A DNA stretch of 64,000 nucleotides from Clostridium sp. (GTDB lineage Bacteria; Bacillota; Clostridia; TANB77; CAG-508), in the NCBI GenBank assembly GCA_018371855.1, contig JAHAKD010000002.1:124001-188000 (forward strand). The letters are read 5' to 3'. Each line of letters starts with the position of its first letter. The stretch's first letter is position 1. The notes below the pieces were generated by a model. That model did not search any database. It saw nothing but the letters and a program-made list of their open reading frames with translations, and was not told the origin of the DNA. The translations under genes were made by a program, and so were the position numbers. This document shows, one piece after another, positions 37,868 through 46,770 of the stretch.

Positions 37868-37895
37868 GGATTCGGGGGACGTTACTAAAATCCCG
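37865..37895 (+). repeat. Palindromic intergenic repeat, copy 8 (+), supplying the addA stop codon
   Basis: TAGGGATTCGGGGGACGTTA followed by CTAAAATCCCG. Confidence 0.8.
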
Positions 37896-37903
37896 GTAAA
37901 AAT

Positions 37904-37927
37904 AGGTAGCTTATGCTACCTTTTTTT
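37904..37927 (+). terminator. Intrinsic terminator of addA
   Basis: AGGTAGC, TTAT loop, GCTACCT and a run of seven T. Confidence 0.85.
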
Positions 37928-37951
37928 GCTTTCCATTTAAATAAGAAAAAC

Positions 37952-37973
37952 AAGGAACGTCCCCAAAATCCCG
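37952..37973 (-). repeat. Palindromic intergenic repeat, copy 9 (inverted, one arm lost)
   Basis: Minus strand CGGGATTTTGGGGACGTTCC then TT; the AAAATCCC arm is missing. Confidence 0.75.
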
Positions 37974-37993
37974 AAAAAATATCGCTGTAAACC

Positions 37994-38022
37994 TTGATTT
38001 TTGGAAATATATGTTATATAAT
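37994..38022 (+). promoter_or_regulatory. Promoter of the rimP-infB operon
   Basis: TTGATT (37994-37999), 17-nt spacer, TATAAT (38017-38022). Confidence 0.75.
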
Positions 38023-38045
38023 ACCAATATAGCAAAATACATTAC

Positions 38046-38076
38046 ATAAGGAGTGGGAACAAATCCCACTCCTTAT
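38046..38076 (+). promoter_or_regulatory. Leader hairpin upstream of rimP
   Basis: A 13-bp perfect stem (38046-38058 with 38064-38076), loop ACAAA, starting about 17 bases after the likely transcription start and ending 10 bases before the rimP ribosome binding site. No T-tract. GGAG is inside the stem. The position suggests feedback or processing control of the nusA operon. Confidence 0.65.
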
Positions 38077-38098
38077 GAGTGTAAAGGGAGGTAAAATC

Positions 38099-38542
38099 TT
38101 GTCTAAGATAGAAAAAAATGTAGAAGAATTAATAAATCCAATAGTAACAAAATTGGGATATAAACTTTATGATGTCATTTACGAAAAAGAAGCAAAAGAC
38201 TATTATTTAAGGATTTTTATAGATAGTGAAAATGGCATAAGTTTAGAAGATTGCGAAAAAGTGAATAATGCTATTACAGAGATTTTAGATGAAAAAGATT
38301 ATATTAAAGATCAATACTTTTTAGAAGTATCATCACCTGGGATAGAAAGAGTATTAAGAAAAGATTGGCAATTAGAAGAAAATATAGGGCAAGAAGTAGA
38401 GATAAAACTATTTAAGCCATTTAATGGTGAAAAATTAATAACAGGAATTTTAAAAGGATTTAATGAAGAGACAATAAATATAGATGAACAAGAAATACCT
38501 AGAAAAGATATTTCATTAATAAAAATAAAATATAATTGGTAA
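38099..38542 (+). CDS. rimP: Ribosome maturation factor RimP
   Basis: 147 residues from TTG 38099, seven bases after GGGAGG; the in-frame ATG at 38075 lies inside the leader hairpin. Motifs LGYKLYDVIYEKEAKDYYLRIFID and LEVSSPGIERVL are diagnostic. Needed for 30S maturation. First gene of the nusA-infB operon. Confidence 0.95.
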   Translation: MSKIEKNVEELINPIVTKLGYKLYDVIYEKEAKDYYLRIFIDSENGISLEDCEKVNNAITEILDEKDYIKDQYFLEVSSPGIERVLRKDWQLEENIGQEVEIKLFKPFNGEKLITGILKGFNEETINIDEQEIPRKDISLIKIKYNW

Positions 38543-38556
38543 AAGGAGTGTAAGTA

Positions 38557-39681
38557 ATGAGAGAGGAAGGAATAGACAATAAACAATTAATAGTTGCAAT
38601 ACAAGAATTAGAAAAGGAAAAAGGAATAAAAAAAGATTATTTATTAGATTCTATAGAATCAGCATTATTAACAGCTTATAAAAGAAATTATAATTCACAA
38701 GAAAATGTTAAAGTAGTAGTAGACAGAGAAACAGGTGCATCACACTTATATTCTGTAAAAGAAGTTGTAGAACATGCAGAAAATCCAATTTTACAAATAT
38801 CATTAGAGGAAGCAAGAAAGATAGATAAAGAAGCACAAATTGATGGAACAGTAGATGTAGAATTAGTTCCAAAGAACTTTGGAAGAATTGCAGCACAAAC
38901 TGCCAAACAAGTAATCATTCAAAAGTTAAGAGAAGCAGAAAGAGAAATTATATATAGTGAATATAGCGAAAGAAAAGGTGAAATTGTTTCTGGAATAATC
39001 CAAAAGGCAGATCAAAATATCGTAGTTATGGATTTAGGTAAAGTAGAAGGAGTTATGCCAGCTAAAGAACAAATACCAACAGAAAAATATCATGTAAATG
39101 ATAAAATAAAAGGATATATCCTAGATGTAGAAAAAGGAGCAAAAGGAGTTCCACAAGTTATAATTTCAAGAGCATGTCCAGAATTTGTTAAGAAATTATT
39201 CGAATTTGAGATACCAGAAATTTATGAAGGTGTAATAGAGATAAAAGCTGTATCTAGGGATGCAGGTAGCAGAAGTAAAGTTGCTGTATATTCACCAAAC
39301 GAAAATATAGATCCAGTTGGTTCTTGTGTAGGACAAAAAGGAGTAAGAATTCAAAATATAATTAATGAATTAAATGGTGAAAAAATAGATGTAATAGAAT
39401 GGAATGCAGATTTATCTATTTATATATCTTCAGCTTTATTACCAGCACAAGTAATGGCAGTAGATATAGATGAAGAAAACAGAATTGCACAAGTAATTGT
39501 ACCAGATGACCAATTATCATTAGCAATTGGTAAATCAGGACAAAATGCAAGACTTGCTGCTAAACTAACAGGCTTATCAGATTGGAGAATAGATATAAAA
39601 TCAGAAACTCAATTTAGAAATATCTTAATGGAAAAACAAGCTGAGATGGAAAAAGCAGGCGAAGATAATGATGCAGAATAG
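38557..39681 (+). CDS. nusA: Transcription termination/antitermination factor NusA
   Basis: 374 residues. N-terminal polymerase-binding domain (residues 1-130), S1 domain near 135-200 (GEIVSGIIQKADQNIVVMDLG), KH1 (SCVGQKGVRIQNIINEL) and KH2 (LAIGKSGQNARLAAKLTG). It ends without the acidic repeats of E. coli NusA, as usual in Firmicutes. AAAGGAG precedes the ATG. Confidence 0.97.
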   Translation: MREEGIDNKQLIVAIQELEKEKGIKKDYLLDSIESALLTAYKRNYNSQENVKVVVDRETGASHLYSVKEVVEHAENPILQISLEEARKIDKEAQIDGTVDVELVPKNFGRIAAQTAKQVIIQKLREAEREIIYSEYSERKGEIVSGIIQKADQNIVVMDLGKVEGVMPAKEQIPTEKYHVNDKIKGYILDVEKGAKGVPQVIISRACPEFVKKLFEFEIPEIYEGVIEIKAVSRDAGSRSKVAVYSPNENIDPVGSCVGQKGVRIQNIINELNGEKIDVIEWNADLSIYISSALLPAQVMAVDIDEENRIAQVIVPDDQLSLAIGKSGQNARLAAKLTGLSDWRIDIKSETQFRNILMEKQAEMEKAGEDNDAE

Positions 39682-39729
39682 TAAACATATAAATAGGAAA
39701 AAGCAAGTATAATATAAGGAAGTGTTAGA

Positions 39730-39990
39730 ATGAAAAAGATACCACAAAGAACTTGCATAGGTTGTAAAGAAAAAAAAGATAAAAAAGATTTAATTCGTAT
39801 AGTAAAAGATAAGGATGGTAACATTACATTAGATAGAACTGGAAAAGCAAATGGTAGAGGAGCATATATTTGCGACAATATTCAATGTCTAGAAAAAGCA
39901 ATAAAAACTAAGGCTTTAGCAAGGACTTTTGAAATGAATATAGATGAAACAGTTTATGATGAATTAAGAGGTGTAATTAGTGAAAAATAA
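39730..39990 (+). CDS. rnpM: YlxR/RnpM RNA-binding protein
   Basis: 86 residues; PQRTCIGCKEKKDKKDLIRIV and GRGAYIC are the DUF448 signature. In B. subtilis the homolog modulates RNase P. It overlaps ylxQ by 11 bases. Confidence 0.93.
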   Translation: MKKIPQRTCIGCKEKKDKKDLIRIVKDKDGNITLDRTGKANGRGAYICDNIQCLEKAIKTKALARTFEMNIDETVYDELRGVISEK

Positions 39991-40297
39991 AATTTTAAAT
40001 TTACTTGGGTTAGCGACAAGAGCCGGGAATTTAGTTGCTGGGAATAATGCATGCGAGAATGCATTAAAAATGAAGAAAATAAAAATGCTAGTAATATCTG
40101 AAGAAGCATCAGAAAAAACCAAGAAGAATTATAAATTTTATGCAGAAAAATATAATATTCCAATTATTTTTATAGGATCTATAGAAGAATTAAGTAAAGT
40201 AATAGGTCAGAAAAATAAAGCAATAATAGGAATTAAAGATATAAATATAGTAAAAGGAATACAAAAATTAATTAACGGGGGTGAAGCTATTGGGTAA
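39980..40297 (+). CDS. ylxQ: L7Ae-family RNA-binding protein YlxQ
   Basis: 105 residues; LLGLATRAGNLVAGNNACENAL and KMLVISEEASEKTKKNYKFYA fit the L7Ae/L30e fold that binds kink-turn RNA. Overlapped at its end by the infB start. Confidence 0.9.
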   Translation: MKNKILNLLGLATRAGNLVAGNNACENALKMKKIKMLVISEEASEKTKKNYKFYAEKYNIPIIFIGSIEELSKVIGQKNKAIIGIKDINIVKGIQKLINGGEAIG

Positions 40298-43172
40298 AAT
40301 AAAAATACATGAAATAGCAAAGAAGATGGGGCTTGCAAGTAAGGATGTTTTGGAAAAAGCTAAATCTTTAAACTTTGACGTAAAAAGTCATTTAAGTGCA
40401 GTAACTGACGAAGAAGCTAAAAAATTAGAAGAAGAATTAAAGAAAAACAACAAAAGTAATCAAAAAAATAAACCTGCCAAAAAACATCAAGCATCAAATA
40501 AAAAAGATGAACCTGTAATAATAAGAAGAGAAGTTATTATTTCTGATGAAGAAATAGTAAAAAAGGAAGAAGAAGAAAAACAAAAAAGACAAAAGGAAAG
40601 AGAAAAACAGCTAGGATTTGTAGAAAGAAATAAGAGCAAAGACTTTAATATTGTCTATAGAAACAAACAAACAAAACCACTTACTGTAGAAGAATTATTT
40701 GGATTAAAGAAAAAAGAGGAACCAAAGAAAGAAATTCCAAAAGTGGAAGAAAAAGTAGAAGAAAAACAAGAGCCTAAAAAAGAAGAGGTAAAAGAGATAG
40801 TAAAACCAGAACAAAAAATAGAAAATAAAAAAATAGAAAAAAGTGAAAGAGAGAATATGATAGGAGTACAAAACAGTAAAACAACAAAACAAATTGAATC
40901 AAATAAAAATGAAGAAAAAGACTTTTCAAAGAGAAATAATAATTTTAATAACAGAAAAGATAATAAAAACTTCAGAAATAACAATAATAATAGAGATGGT
41001 TATAGAAATAATAATTACAAAAACAACAATAATAACTTTAGAAATAATAATTATTCTAAAGGTCCTAGACCAATGGATGAAAGAACTATCGAAAAGAATA
41101 TTAAAAATATAATGTCTTCAGAAGTAGCAGAAAAAGAAGTTGTAAGAGAATACAACAAATCAATGGAAAAACAAAAAAATAGTAAATATGAAGAAAATAA
41201 AACAAGAAAATCTGCAAAAGCAAGTAAAAGATTTAGTGATGAAGATATAAACGAAAAGAAATTACAAGACTTAAAACAAACTAACAGCTTATCTACAATG
41301 TTTTCTGATCAAGATGGCGGAATGTTAGACTATTATGATTTATCTACAAGCAGAGGAAAGAAAAACAAAAGAAAAAACGCAAAAAATCAAAAGCCAACTG
41401 AATCAAAACAAAAAATATTCAAGCTTACAGAAATTACAATACCAGAAACAATTTCTGTTAAAGATTTAGCTGCAGAATTAAAGAAAACAAGTAGTGAAGT
41501 AATAAAGAAACTATTAGGCTATGGTATTATGGCAACAATAAATAATGATATAGACTTTGATACTGCTTACTTAATAGCTCAAGAATTTGGAGTAACTGCT
41601 AAAAAGAAGAAGATTGTTAAAGAAGAAGATATTTTATTTGATGAATCAGAAGATAAAACTGAAGATTTAGTACCAAGAGCACCAGTTATCGTAGTAATGG
41701 GACACGTAGACCATGGTAAAACATCATTACTTGATGCAATACGTTCAACTAATGTTATAGAAGGAGAAGCTGGAGGAATTACACAACATATAGGTGCATA
41801 TCAAGTAAAAGTTAATGGAAGAGACATTACTTTCTTAGATACACCAGGACACGAAGCTTTTACAAGTATGCGTGCAAGAGGAGCTCAAATTACAGATATA
41901 GCTATATTAGTTGTTGCTGCAAATGATGGTGTTATGCCACAAACAGTAGAAGCAATAAATCATGCTAAAGCTGCAAATATACCAATAATTGTAGCTATCA
42001 ACAAAATTGATTTACCAGGTGCAAATGTAGAAAAAGTTAAAGAAGAATTAATGAAATACGAATTAGTTCCAGAAGAATGGGGTGGGGATACAATATATGT
42101 TCCAATATCTGCTAAAACACATCAAAATATTGATCAACTATTAGAGATGGTATTATTAGAAGCAGATATGTTAGATTTAAAAGTAAATCCTCATAAACAA
42201 GCTAAAGGTACTGTAATAGAAGCTAGACTAGATAAATCAAAAGGTCCAATTGCATCACTATTAGTACAAAGAGGAACTTTGGATGTTGGAGACACAATAG
42301 TTGTAGGTTCTTCTATAGGAAGAATTAGAGCTATGAAAAATTATAAAGGACAAAAAGTTAAAAAAGCTGGTCCTTCAATGCCAGTAGAAGTTATGGGACT
42401 TACAGAAGTTCCAGTAGCAGGTGAAACATTCTACGAGGTAAAAGATGAAAAGATGGCTAAACACTTAATAGAAAGAAGAAAGAGACAAGAAAGAGAAAAA
42501 TCAATAAATAATGTAAATAAAGTTACATTAGACAACTTATTTAGCCAAATGGAAGAAGGAAAATTAAAACAATTAAATTTAATTATAAAAGCAGATGTTC
42601 AAGGAACAGTAGAAGCTGTAAAACAATCATTAGAAAAATTATCTAATGAAGAAGTTAGAGTTAAAGTAATACACTCAGCAGTTGGAGCTGTTACAGAATC
42701 AGATGTTACTCTTGCAAATGTATCTAATGCTATTATAATTGCATTTAATGTAAGACCTGTACCAACAGCAAAAGCAGAAGCTGAAAAAGATCATGTAGAA
42801 ATAAAACAATATTCAATTATTTACCAAGCTATAGAAGATGTAGAAACAGCTATGAAAGGTATGTTAGATCCTAAATATGTAGAAAGAGTTATAGGAACAG
42901 CAGAAATAAGACAAACATTTAGAATCTCAAGCGTTGGAACAATCGGTGGAGCTTTTGTATTAACAGGAAAAATAGAAAGAAATGCAGGAGTTCGTGTAAT
43001 ACGCGATGAAGTAGTAATTCACGAAGGAAAACTAGCTTCATTAAAAAGATTTAAAGATGATGCAAAAGAAGTTAATAAAGGCTTCGAATGTGGTATGCAA
43101 ATAGAAAATTACAATGATATAAAAGAAGGAGATATTATAGAAGCATTCGTAATGGATGAGGTAAAAAGATAA
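40290..43172 (+). CDS. infB: Translation initiation factor IF-2
   Basis: 960 residues. The chosen start is TTG 40290, giving GKIKIHEIAKKMGLASKDV, the normal IF-2 N domain; GGGGGTG lies just upstream. A Lys/Glu-rich linker follows, with an unusual Asn-rich tract of about 45 residues (NNNFNNRKDNKNFRNNNNN type, near residues 213-258). G1 GHVDHGKTSLLD is near residue 471, then DTPGHEAFTSMRARG and NKIDLPGA; domains III-IV finish the protein. It brings initiator tRNA to the 30S subunit. Confidence 0.97.
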   Translation: MGKIKIHEIAKKMGLASKDVLEKAKSLNFDVKSHLSAVTDEEAKKLEEELKKNNKSNQKNKPAKKHQASNKKDEPVIIRREVIISDEEIVKKEEEEKQKRQKEREKQLGFVERNKSKDFNIVYRNKQTKPLTVEELFGLKKKEEPKKEIPKVEEKVEEKQEPKKEEVKEIVKPEQKIENKKIEKSERENMIGVQNSKTTKQIESNKNEEKDFSKRNNNFNNRKDNKNFRNNNNNRDGYRNNNYKNNNNNFRNNNYSKGPRPMDERTIEKNIKNIMSSEVAEKEVVREYNKSMEKQKNSKYEENKTRKSAKASKRFSDEDINEKKLQDLKQTNSLSTMFSDQDGGMLDYYDLSTSRGKKNKRKNAKNQKPTESKQKIFKLTEITIPETISVKDLAAELKKTSSEVIKKLLGYGIMATINNDIDFDTAYLIAQEFGVTAKKKKIVKEEDILFDESEDKTEDLVPRAPVIVVMGHVDHGKTSLLDAIRSTNVIEGEAGGITQHIGAYQVKVNGRDITFLDTPGHEAFTSMRARGAQITDIAILVVAANDGVMPQTVEAINHAKAANIPIIVAINKIDLPGANVEKVKEELMKYELVPEEWGGDTIYVPISAKTHQNIDQLLEMVLLEADMLDLKVNPHKQAKGTVIEARLDKSKGPIASLLVQRGTLDVGDTIVVGSSIGRIRAMKNYKGQKVKKAGPSMPVEVMGLTEVPVAGETFYEVKDEKMAKHLIERRKRQEREKSINNVNKVTLDNLFSQMEEGKLKQLNLIIKADVQGTVEAVKQSLEKLSNEEVRVKVIHSAVGAVTESDVTLANVSNAIIIAFNVRPVPTAKAEAEKDHVEIKQYSIIYQAIEDVETAMKGMLDPKYVERVIGTAEIRQTFRISSVGTIGGAFVLTGKIERNAGVRVIRDEVVIHEGKLASLKRFKDDAKEVNKGFECGMQIENYNDIKEGDIIEAFVMDEVKR

Positions 43173-43190
43173 TATCCAAAGGAGGTATAT

Positions 43191-43568
43191 ATGCCTAAGA
43201 AAGACTCAAACAGATTAAACAGAATTGATGAAGAAATGAAAAAGGAAATAAGTCATATTATAACATATGACTTAAAAGATCCTAATATAACTGGTTTAAT
43301 AAGTGTAACAAAAGTAAAAGTTAGTGGTGACTTAAAATATGCTAAAGTTTATGTAAGTATGTTAAATGCAAAAGACAATAAACAAGTACTAGCAGCTTTA
43401 AAGAAGTCAGCAGGTTTTGTTAGAACAGAAGTAGCAAAAAGAATTAATTTACGTACAACACCAGAAATTATATTTATATTTGATGATTCAATAGAATATG
43501 GTGCAAGAATAGATACAATTTTAAAAAATGTTATAAAAGACATTAAGCCAGAAAATAAAGGAGAATAG
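43191..43568 (+). CDS. rbfA: Ribosome-binding factor A
   Basis: 125 residues with the KH-like pattern ISHIITYDLKDPNITGLISVTKV and LKYAKVYVSML, and an acidic/basic tail. 30S maturation factor. AAGGAGG precedes the ATG; the start is 19 bases after infB. Confidence 0.95.
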   Translation: MPKKDSNRLNRIDEEMKKEISHIITYDLKDPNITGLISVTKVKVSGDLKYAKVYVSMLNAKDNKQVLAALKKSAGFVRTEVAKRINLRTTPEIIFIFDDSIEYGARIDTILKNVIKDIKPENKGE

Positions 43569-43570
43569 CT

Positions 43571-44527
43571 ATGACAACATTAGATAATATTGTAGAGGAG
43601 ATAAAAAAAGCAGAAAGCATAGTTTTATTAACACATGAAACACCAGATGGTGATGCAATAGGTAGTAGTTTGGCTATGTATAATGCGTTAAAACAAATTG
43701 GAAAAAAAGTAGATATAATAATTCCTGAATGCCCTAGAAATTTTGAATTTTTAGCCGGAGCAACAGAAATAAAAAAAGAAGGAAAAACAGATAATTATGA
43801 TTTGGCTATTGCATTAGATTGTGCGACAATAGATAGATTAAATGGCTGGAAAAATTATTTTGACGAAGCAAATGTAACTATTAATATTGATCATCATACA
43901 AAAAATGGAATGTTTGCAGATTATAACTATGTTAATCCTGCATCACCTGCTTGTGCGCAAATATTAATAATAGTATTAGAAGCATTAAATATAAAAATAA
44001 CAAAAGAAATTGGAGAATGCTTGTTAACTGGTATTATAACAGATACAGGTGGGTTTAAATATCAAGGTGTATCAGCAGAGACATTTCAATTTGTTGCTTG
44101 GCTTTTACAAACAGGAGTAAATGTTTCAGATGTATATAAAAAGGCATTTCAAATACGAACAAGATCAAGCTTTGAACTAGCAAAGATTGCAATTAATAGG
44201 TTAGAATTTCTAGAAGATGGAAAAATTGCATTTACATATATAACAAAACAAGATGAAGCAGATGTTAATGCAGAACCAGGAGATCATGAAGGAATAGTAG
44301 AAAAAGGTAGAGATATAGAAGGAGTAGAAGTTTCTGTTTTTCTAAGACAAAAAGAAGAAAAAACATATAAAATATCATTACGTTCTAATGACTATGTAAA
44401 TGTATCTGATGTTGCATTAGTTTTTGGTGGTGGAGGTCATGTAAAAGCCGCTGGATGCAAAATAAGTGGAACCCCTGAACAAATAAAAAGCACATTAGTA
44501 AGTATAATAAGAAAATATTTAAAATAA
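43571..44527 (+). CDS. nrnA: DHH/DHHA1 phosphoesterase NrnA (nanoRNase/pAp phosphatase)
   Basis: 318 residues. DGDAIGSS (motif I), ALDCATIDR (II), NIDHHTKN (DHH, III), TGIITDTGGFKY (IV) and the DHHA1 motif GGGGHVKAAGC. It degrades short RNA oligonucleotides and dephosphorylates pAp; some relatives act on pGpG or pApA. Two-base gap to rbfA, so translationally coupled. Confidence 0.93.
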   Translation: MTTLDNIVEEIKKAESIVLLTHETPDGDAIGSSLAMYNALKQIGKKVDIIIPECPRNFEFLAGATEIKKEGKTDNYDLAIALDCATIDRLNGWKNYFDEANVTINIDHHTKNGMFADYNYVNPASPACAQILIIVLEALNIKITKEIGECLLTGIITDTGGFKYQGVSAETFQFVAWLLQTGVNVSDVYKKAFQIRTRSSFELAKIAINRLEFLEDGKIAFTYITKQDEADVNAEPGDHEGIVEKGRDIEGVEVSVFLRQKEEKTYKISLRSNDYVNVSDVALVFGGGGHVKAAGCKISGTPEQIKSTLVSIIRKYLK

Positions 44528-44547
44528 GGATTGAGGGGCGTCTAAGA

Positions 44548-44580
44548 TAGGGATTTTGGGGACGTTCCTTAAAATCCCTA
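44548..44580 (+). repeat. Palindromic intergenic repeat, copy 10 (perfect)
   Basis: The best copy: arm GGGATTTTGGGGA, loop CGT, arm TCCTTAAAATCCC, flanked by TA on both sides. Between nrnA and truB. Confidence 0.9.
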
Positions 44581-44590
44581 TTTGAACTTT

Positions 44591-44609
44591 AGGGATTTTC
44601 CTTAAAGTT
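44591..44609 (+). repeat. Palindromic intergenic repeat, copy 11 (centre deleted)
   Basis: TAGGGATTTTCCTTAAAG, that is the two arms without the GGGGACGT centre, ten bases downstream of copy 10. Confidence 0.6.
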
Positions 44610-44662
44610 CATTTTTTATTGTATAGGAAAATCGAATTTTATAAATATTAAAGAGGTCAGAT

Positions 44663-45514
44663 ATGGATGGGATTATAGTAATAAACAAAGAAAAAGAATA
44701 TACATCACATGATGTAGTAGCAAAATTAAAGAAAAAGTTGAATATATCAAAAGTTGGGCATACTGGAACTTTAGATCCAAATGCCACAGGAGTTTTGCCA
44801 ATATTAATTGGTAAAGGAACAAAATTTTCTAAATATTTAATTAATCATGATAAAATATATGAAGTAGAATTAGAGCTTGGGAAGAAAACTGACACTGCAG
44901 ATATAGAGGGAAAAGTAATAGAAGAAAAAAATGTAGATGAAAAATACATAAAAGAAAATTTATTACAGGTTTTAGAAAGCTTTGTAGGGAAACAAGAACA
45001 AATTCCACCAATGTATTCTGCAATAAAAAAGAATGGCAAGAAACTTTATGAATATGCACGCGCAGGAGAAAAGGTGGAGATAGAACCAAGAAAAATTGAG
45101 ATTTATAAAATTGATTTAAATAAATATGATAAAAATATTATAAGTTTTGTTGTGAGTTGTTCAAAAGGTACATATATTAGAAGTTTATGTGAAGATATTG
45201 CAGGAAAATTGAATACAGTAGGATATATGAAGAATCTAAAAAGATTACAAGTTGGAAAATTTAATATTAAAGATGCAGTTTATATAGATGATATAGACTT
45301 AAAAAATGTTAATGAACATTTAATTACATTAGAAGAAATTTTAAGAGAAACACCTTGTATAAACTTAAGTGAAAAGAAACTTAAATTATTTATAAATGGA
45401 GTGCAATTAACTGCTAATAATATTGATGGACTTTATAAAATATATGTGACTAATAAATTTATTGGAACAGGAACTATAAAAAAAGGATTATTAAAAAGAG
45501 ATATTATATTGTAA
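44663..45514 (+). CDS. truB: tRNA pseudouridine-55 synthase
   Basis: 283 residues. GHTGTLDPNATGVLPI carries the catalytic Asp; IDKPxG is replaced by INKEKEYTSHDVV at the N-terminus; SCSKGTYIRSLCEDI and a C-terminal PUA-like part follow. AAAGAGGTCAGAT precedes the ATG. Confidence 0.95.
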   Translation: MDGIIVINKEKEYTSHDVVAKLKKKLNISKVGHTGTLDPNATGVLPILIGKGTKFSKYLINHDKIYEVELELGKKTDTADIEGKVIEEKNVDEKYIKENLLQVLESFVGKQEQIPPMYSAIKKNGKKLYEYARAGEKVEIEPRKIEIYKIDLNKYDKNIISFVVSCSKGTYIRSLCEDIAGKLNTVGYMKNLKRLQVGKFNIKDAVYIDDIDLKNVNEHLITLEEILRETPCINLSEKKLKLFINGVQLTANNIDGLYKIYVTNKFIGTGTIKKGLLKRDIIL

Positions 45515-45533
45515 TTTCGAAAGAGGTATGTTA

Positions 45534-46106
45534 GTGAATATAGAAAAAATAAAAAGTGCTAAAACAAAAGTTATTGGAAAACAATTAGAATATTTTGATG
45601 AAATTGACTCAACACAAGTAGAGGCAAAAAGAAATGTAGCGAAATATAAAAATGGAACAGTAATTATGGCTGATATGCAAACAGCTGGAAAAGGAACACA
45701 TGGTAGAGTGTGGCATACAAAAACAGATAACATTGCAATGACTATAATACTAAAACCAGAAATTAATATAAGAAGATTAGAGGGTTTTACTGTTGCGATT
45801 GCAGAAAAAATACAGCAAGCAATTAAAGAACTATATGGCATAGAATTAGAAATTAAATTACCAAATGATTTATTATTAAATAAGAAAAAAATATGTGGAA
45901 TATTAACAGAGGTAGTAACAATAAAGGAAATAGTCAAAGAAATTTTTATTGGAATAGGATTTAATGTTAATGAGAAAGACTTTTCAAGTGATATTTCTAA
46001 TATTGCAACATCACTATATAAAGAGACAAAACAAGTCTATTGCAGAGAGAATATTATTTGTAAAATTTTAGAAAACTTAGAGATAGAATTAGAAAAAAGA
46101 ATATAA
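45534..46106 (+). CDS. birA: Biotin-protein ligase without DNA-binding domain
   Basis: About 190 residues. Start GTG 45534 sits seven bases after AAAGAGG; ATG 45528 is one base from the site. FDEIDSTQVEAKR, TAGKGTHGRVWHTKTDNIAMT (the GRGRxGRxW adenylate loop) and LPNDLLLNKKKICGILTE are the catalytic motifs. The C-terminal SH3-like domain is minimal and the N-terminal HTH of BirA is absent, so it should not regulate biotin genes. Confidence 0.88.
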   Translation: MNIEKIKSAKTKVIGKQLEYFDEIDSTQVEAKRNVAKYKNGTVIMADMQTAGKGTHGRVWHTKTDNIAMTIILKPEINIRRLEGFTVAIAEKIQQAIKELYGIELEIKLPNDLLLNKKKICGILTEVVTIKEIVKEIFIGIGFNVNEKDFSSDISNIATSLYKETKQVYCRENIICKILENLEIELEKRI

Positions 46107-46115
46107 GAATAATTT

Positions 46116-46153
46116 AAAAATTCCTTCATAATATGAAATATGGAGGAATTTTT
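46116..46153 (+). promoter_or_regulatory. Hairpin burying the superoxide dismutase ribosome binding site
   Basis: A 15-bp stem (46116-46130 with 46139-46153, one G-U pair) and 8-nt loop. GGAGG (46142-46146) lies fully inside the 3' arm and ATG 46154 follows immediately. Confidence 0.7.
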
Positions 46154-46750
46154 ATGATTAAGAAAATAAATTTAGAATATCCGTTAGATAGTTTAGAACC
46201 ATATTATAGTAGGGAAACTTTAAATATTCATTATAATACTTTATATGTAGGCTATGTAGACAATACAAATATAACATTAGAAAAGCTAGAAAAGGCACGA
46301 AAGGAAAGAAATTTCGAAAATATAAAATGTTTAGAGAAAAATTTATCCTTTTTTGGTTCAGGAGTAATTTTGCATGAATTGTTTTTTGAGAATATGGGAC
46401 CTGCGATACCATCTTCACCAGATATTAATTTAATGGAACAAATAAATAAAGATTTTGGTAGTTTTGAGCTATTTAAAGAACAATTTACAGAGAGCAGTAA
46501 AGTTGTAGAAGCATCAGGATGGAATCTTCTTGTATGGGTACCTAGATTTAATAAGTTAGAAATAATACAGTGCGAAAAACACCAAGATTTAACACTATGG
46601 AACTGCAAACCTATATTGGTATTAGATATGTGGGAACATTCATATTTTTTACAATACAAGGCAAACAGAGGAGAGTATATTAAGGCCTTTTGGAATATAA
46701 TAAATTGGAATAATGTAAATAAGAGATTTAAAAATACAATAAAATATTAA
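46154..46750 (+). CDS. sodA: Fe/Mn superoxide dismutase
   Basis: 198 residues from ATG 46154; ATG 46133 lies inside the hairpin. Metal ligands are visible as His in NIHYNTLYVGYV, His in ILHELFFENM, and Asp/His in VLDMWEHSYFLQY. YIKAFWNIINW is the usual end. The conserved second-sphere His (KHH of typical SODs) is replaced (LY), while the gateway Tyr seems kept. It removes superoxide in the cytoplasm. Confidence 0.88.
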   Translation: MIKKINLEYPLDSLEPYYSRETLNIHYNTLYVGYVDNTNITLEKLEKARKERNFENIKCLEKNLSFFGSGVILHELFFENMGPAIPSSPDINLMEQINKDFGSFELFKEQFTESSKVVEASGWNLLVWVPRFNKLEIIQCEKHQDLTLWNCKPILVLDMWEHSYFLQYKANRGEYIKAFWNIINWNNVNKRFKNTIKY

Positions 46751-46770
46751 TATCTTTTGGTAGAAAAGAA

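Noticed and set aside
40894..41112. 72-codon frame within infB
   Set aside because: Shadow of the Asn-rich linker in another frame (Ile/Lys low complexity).
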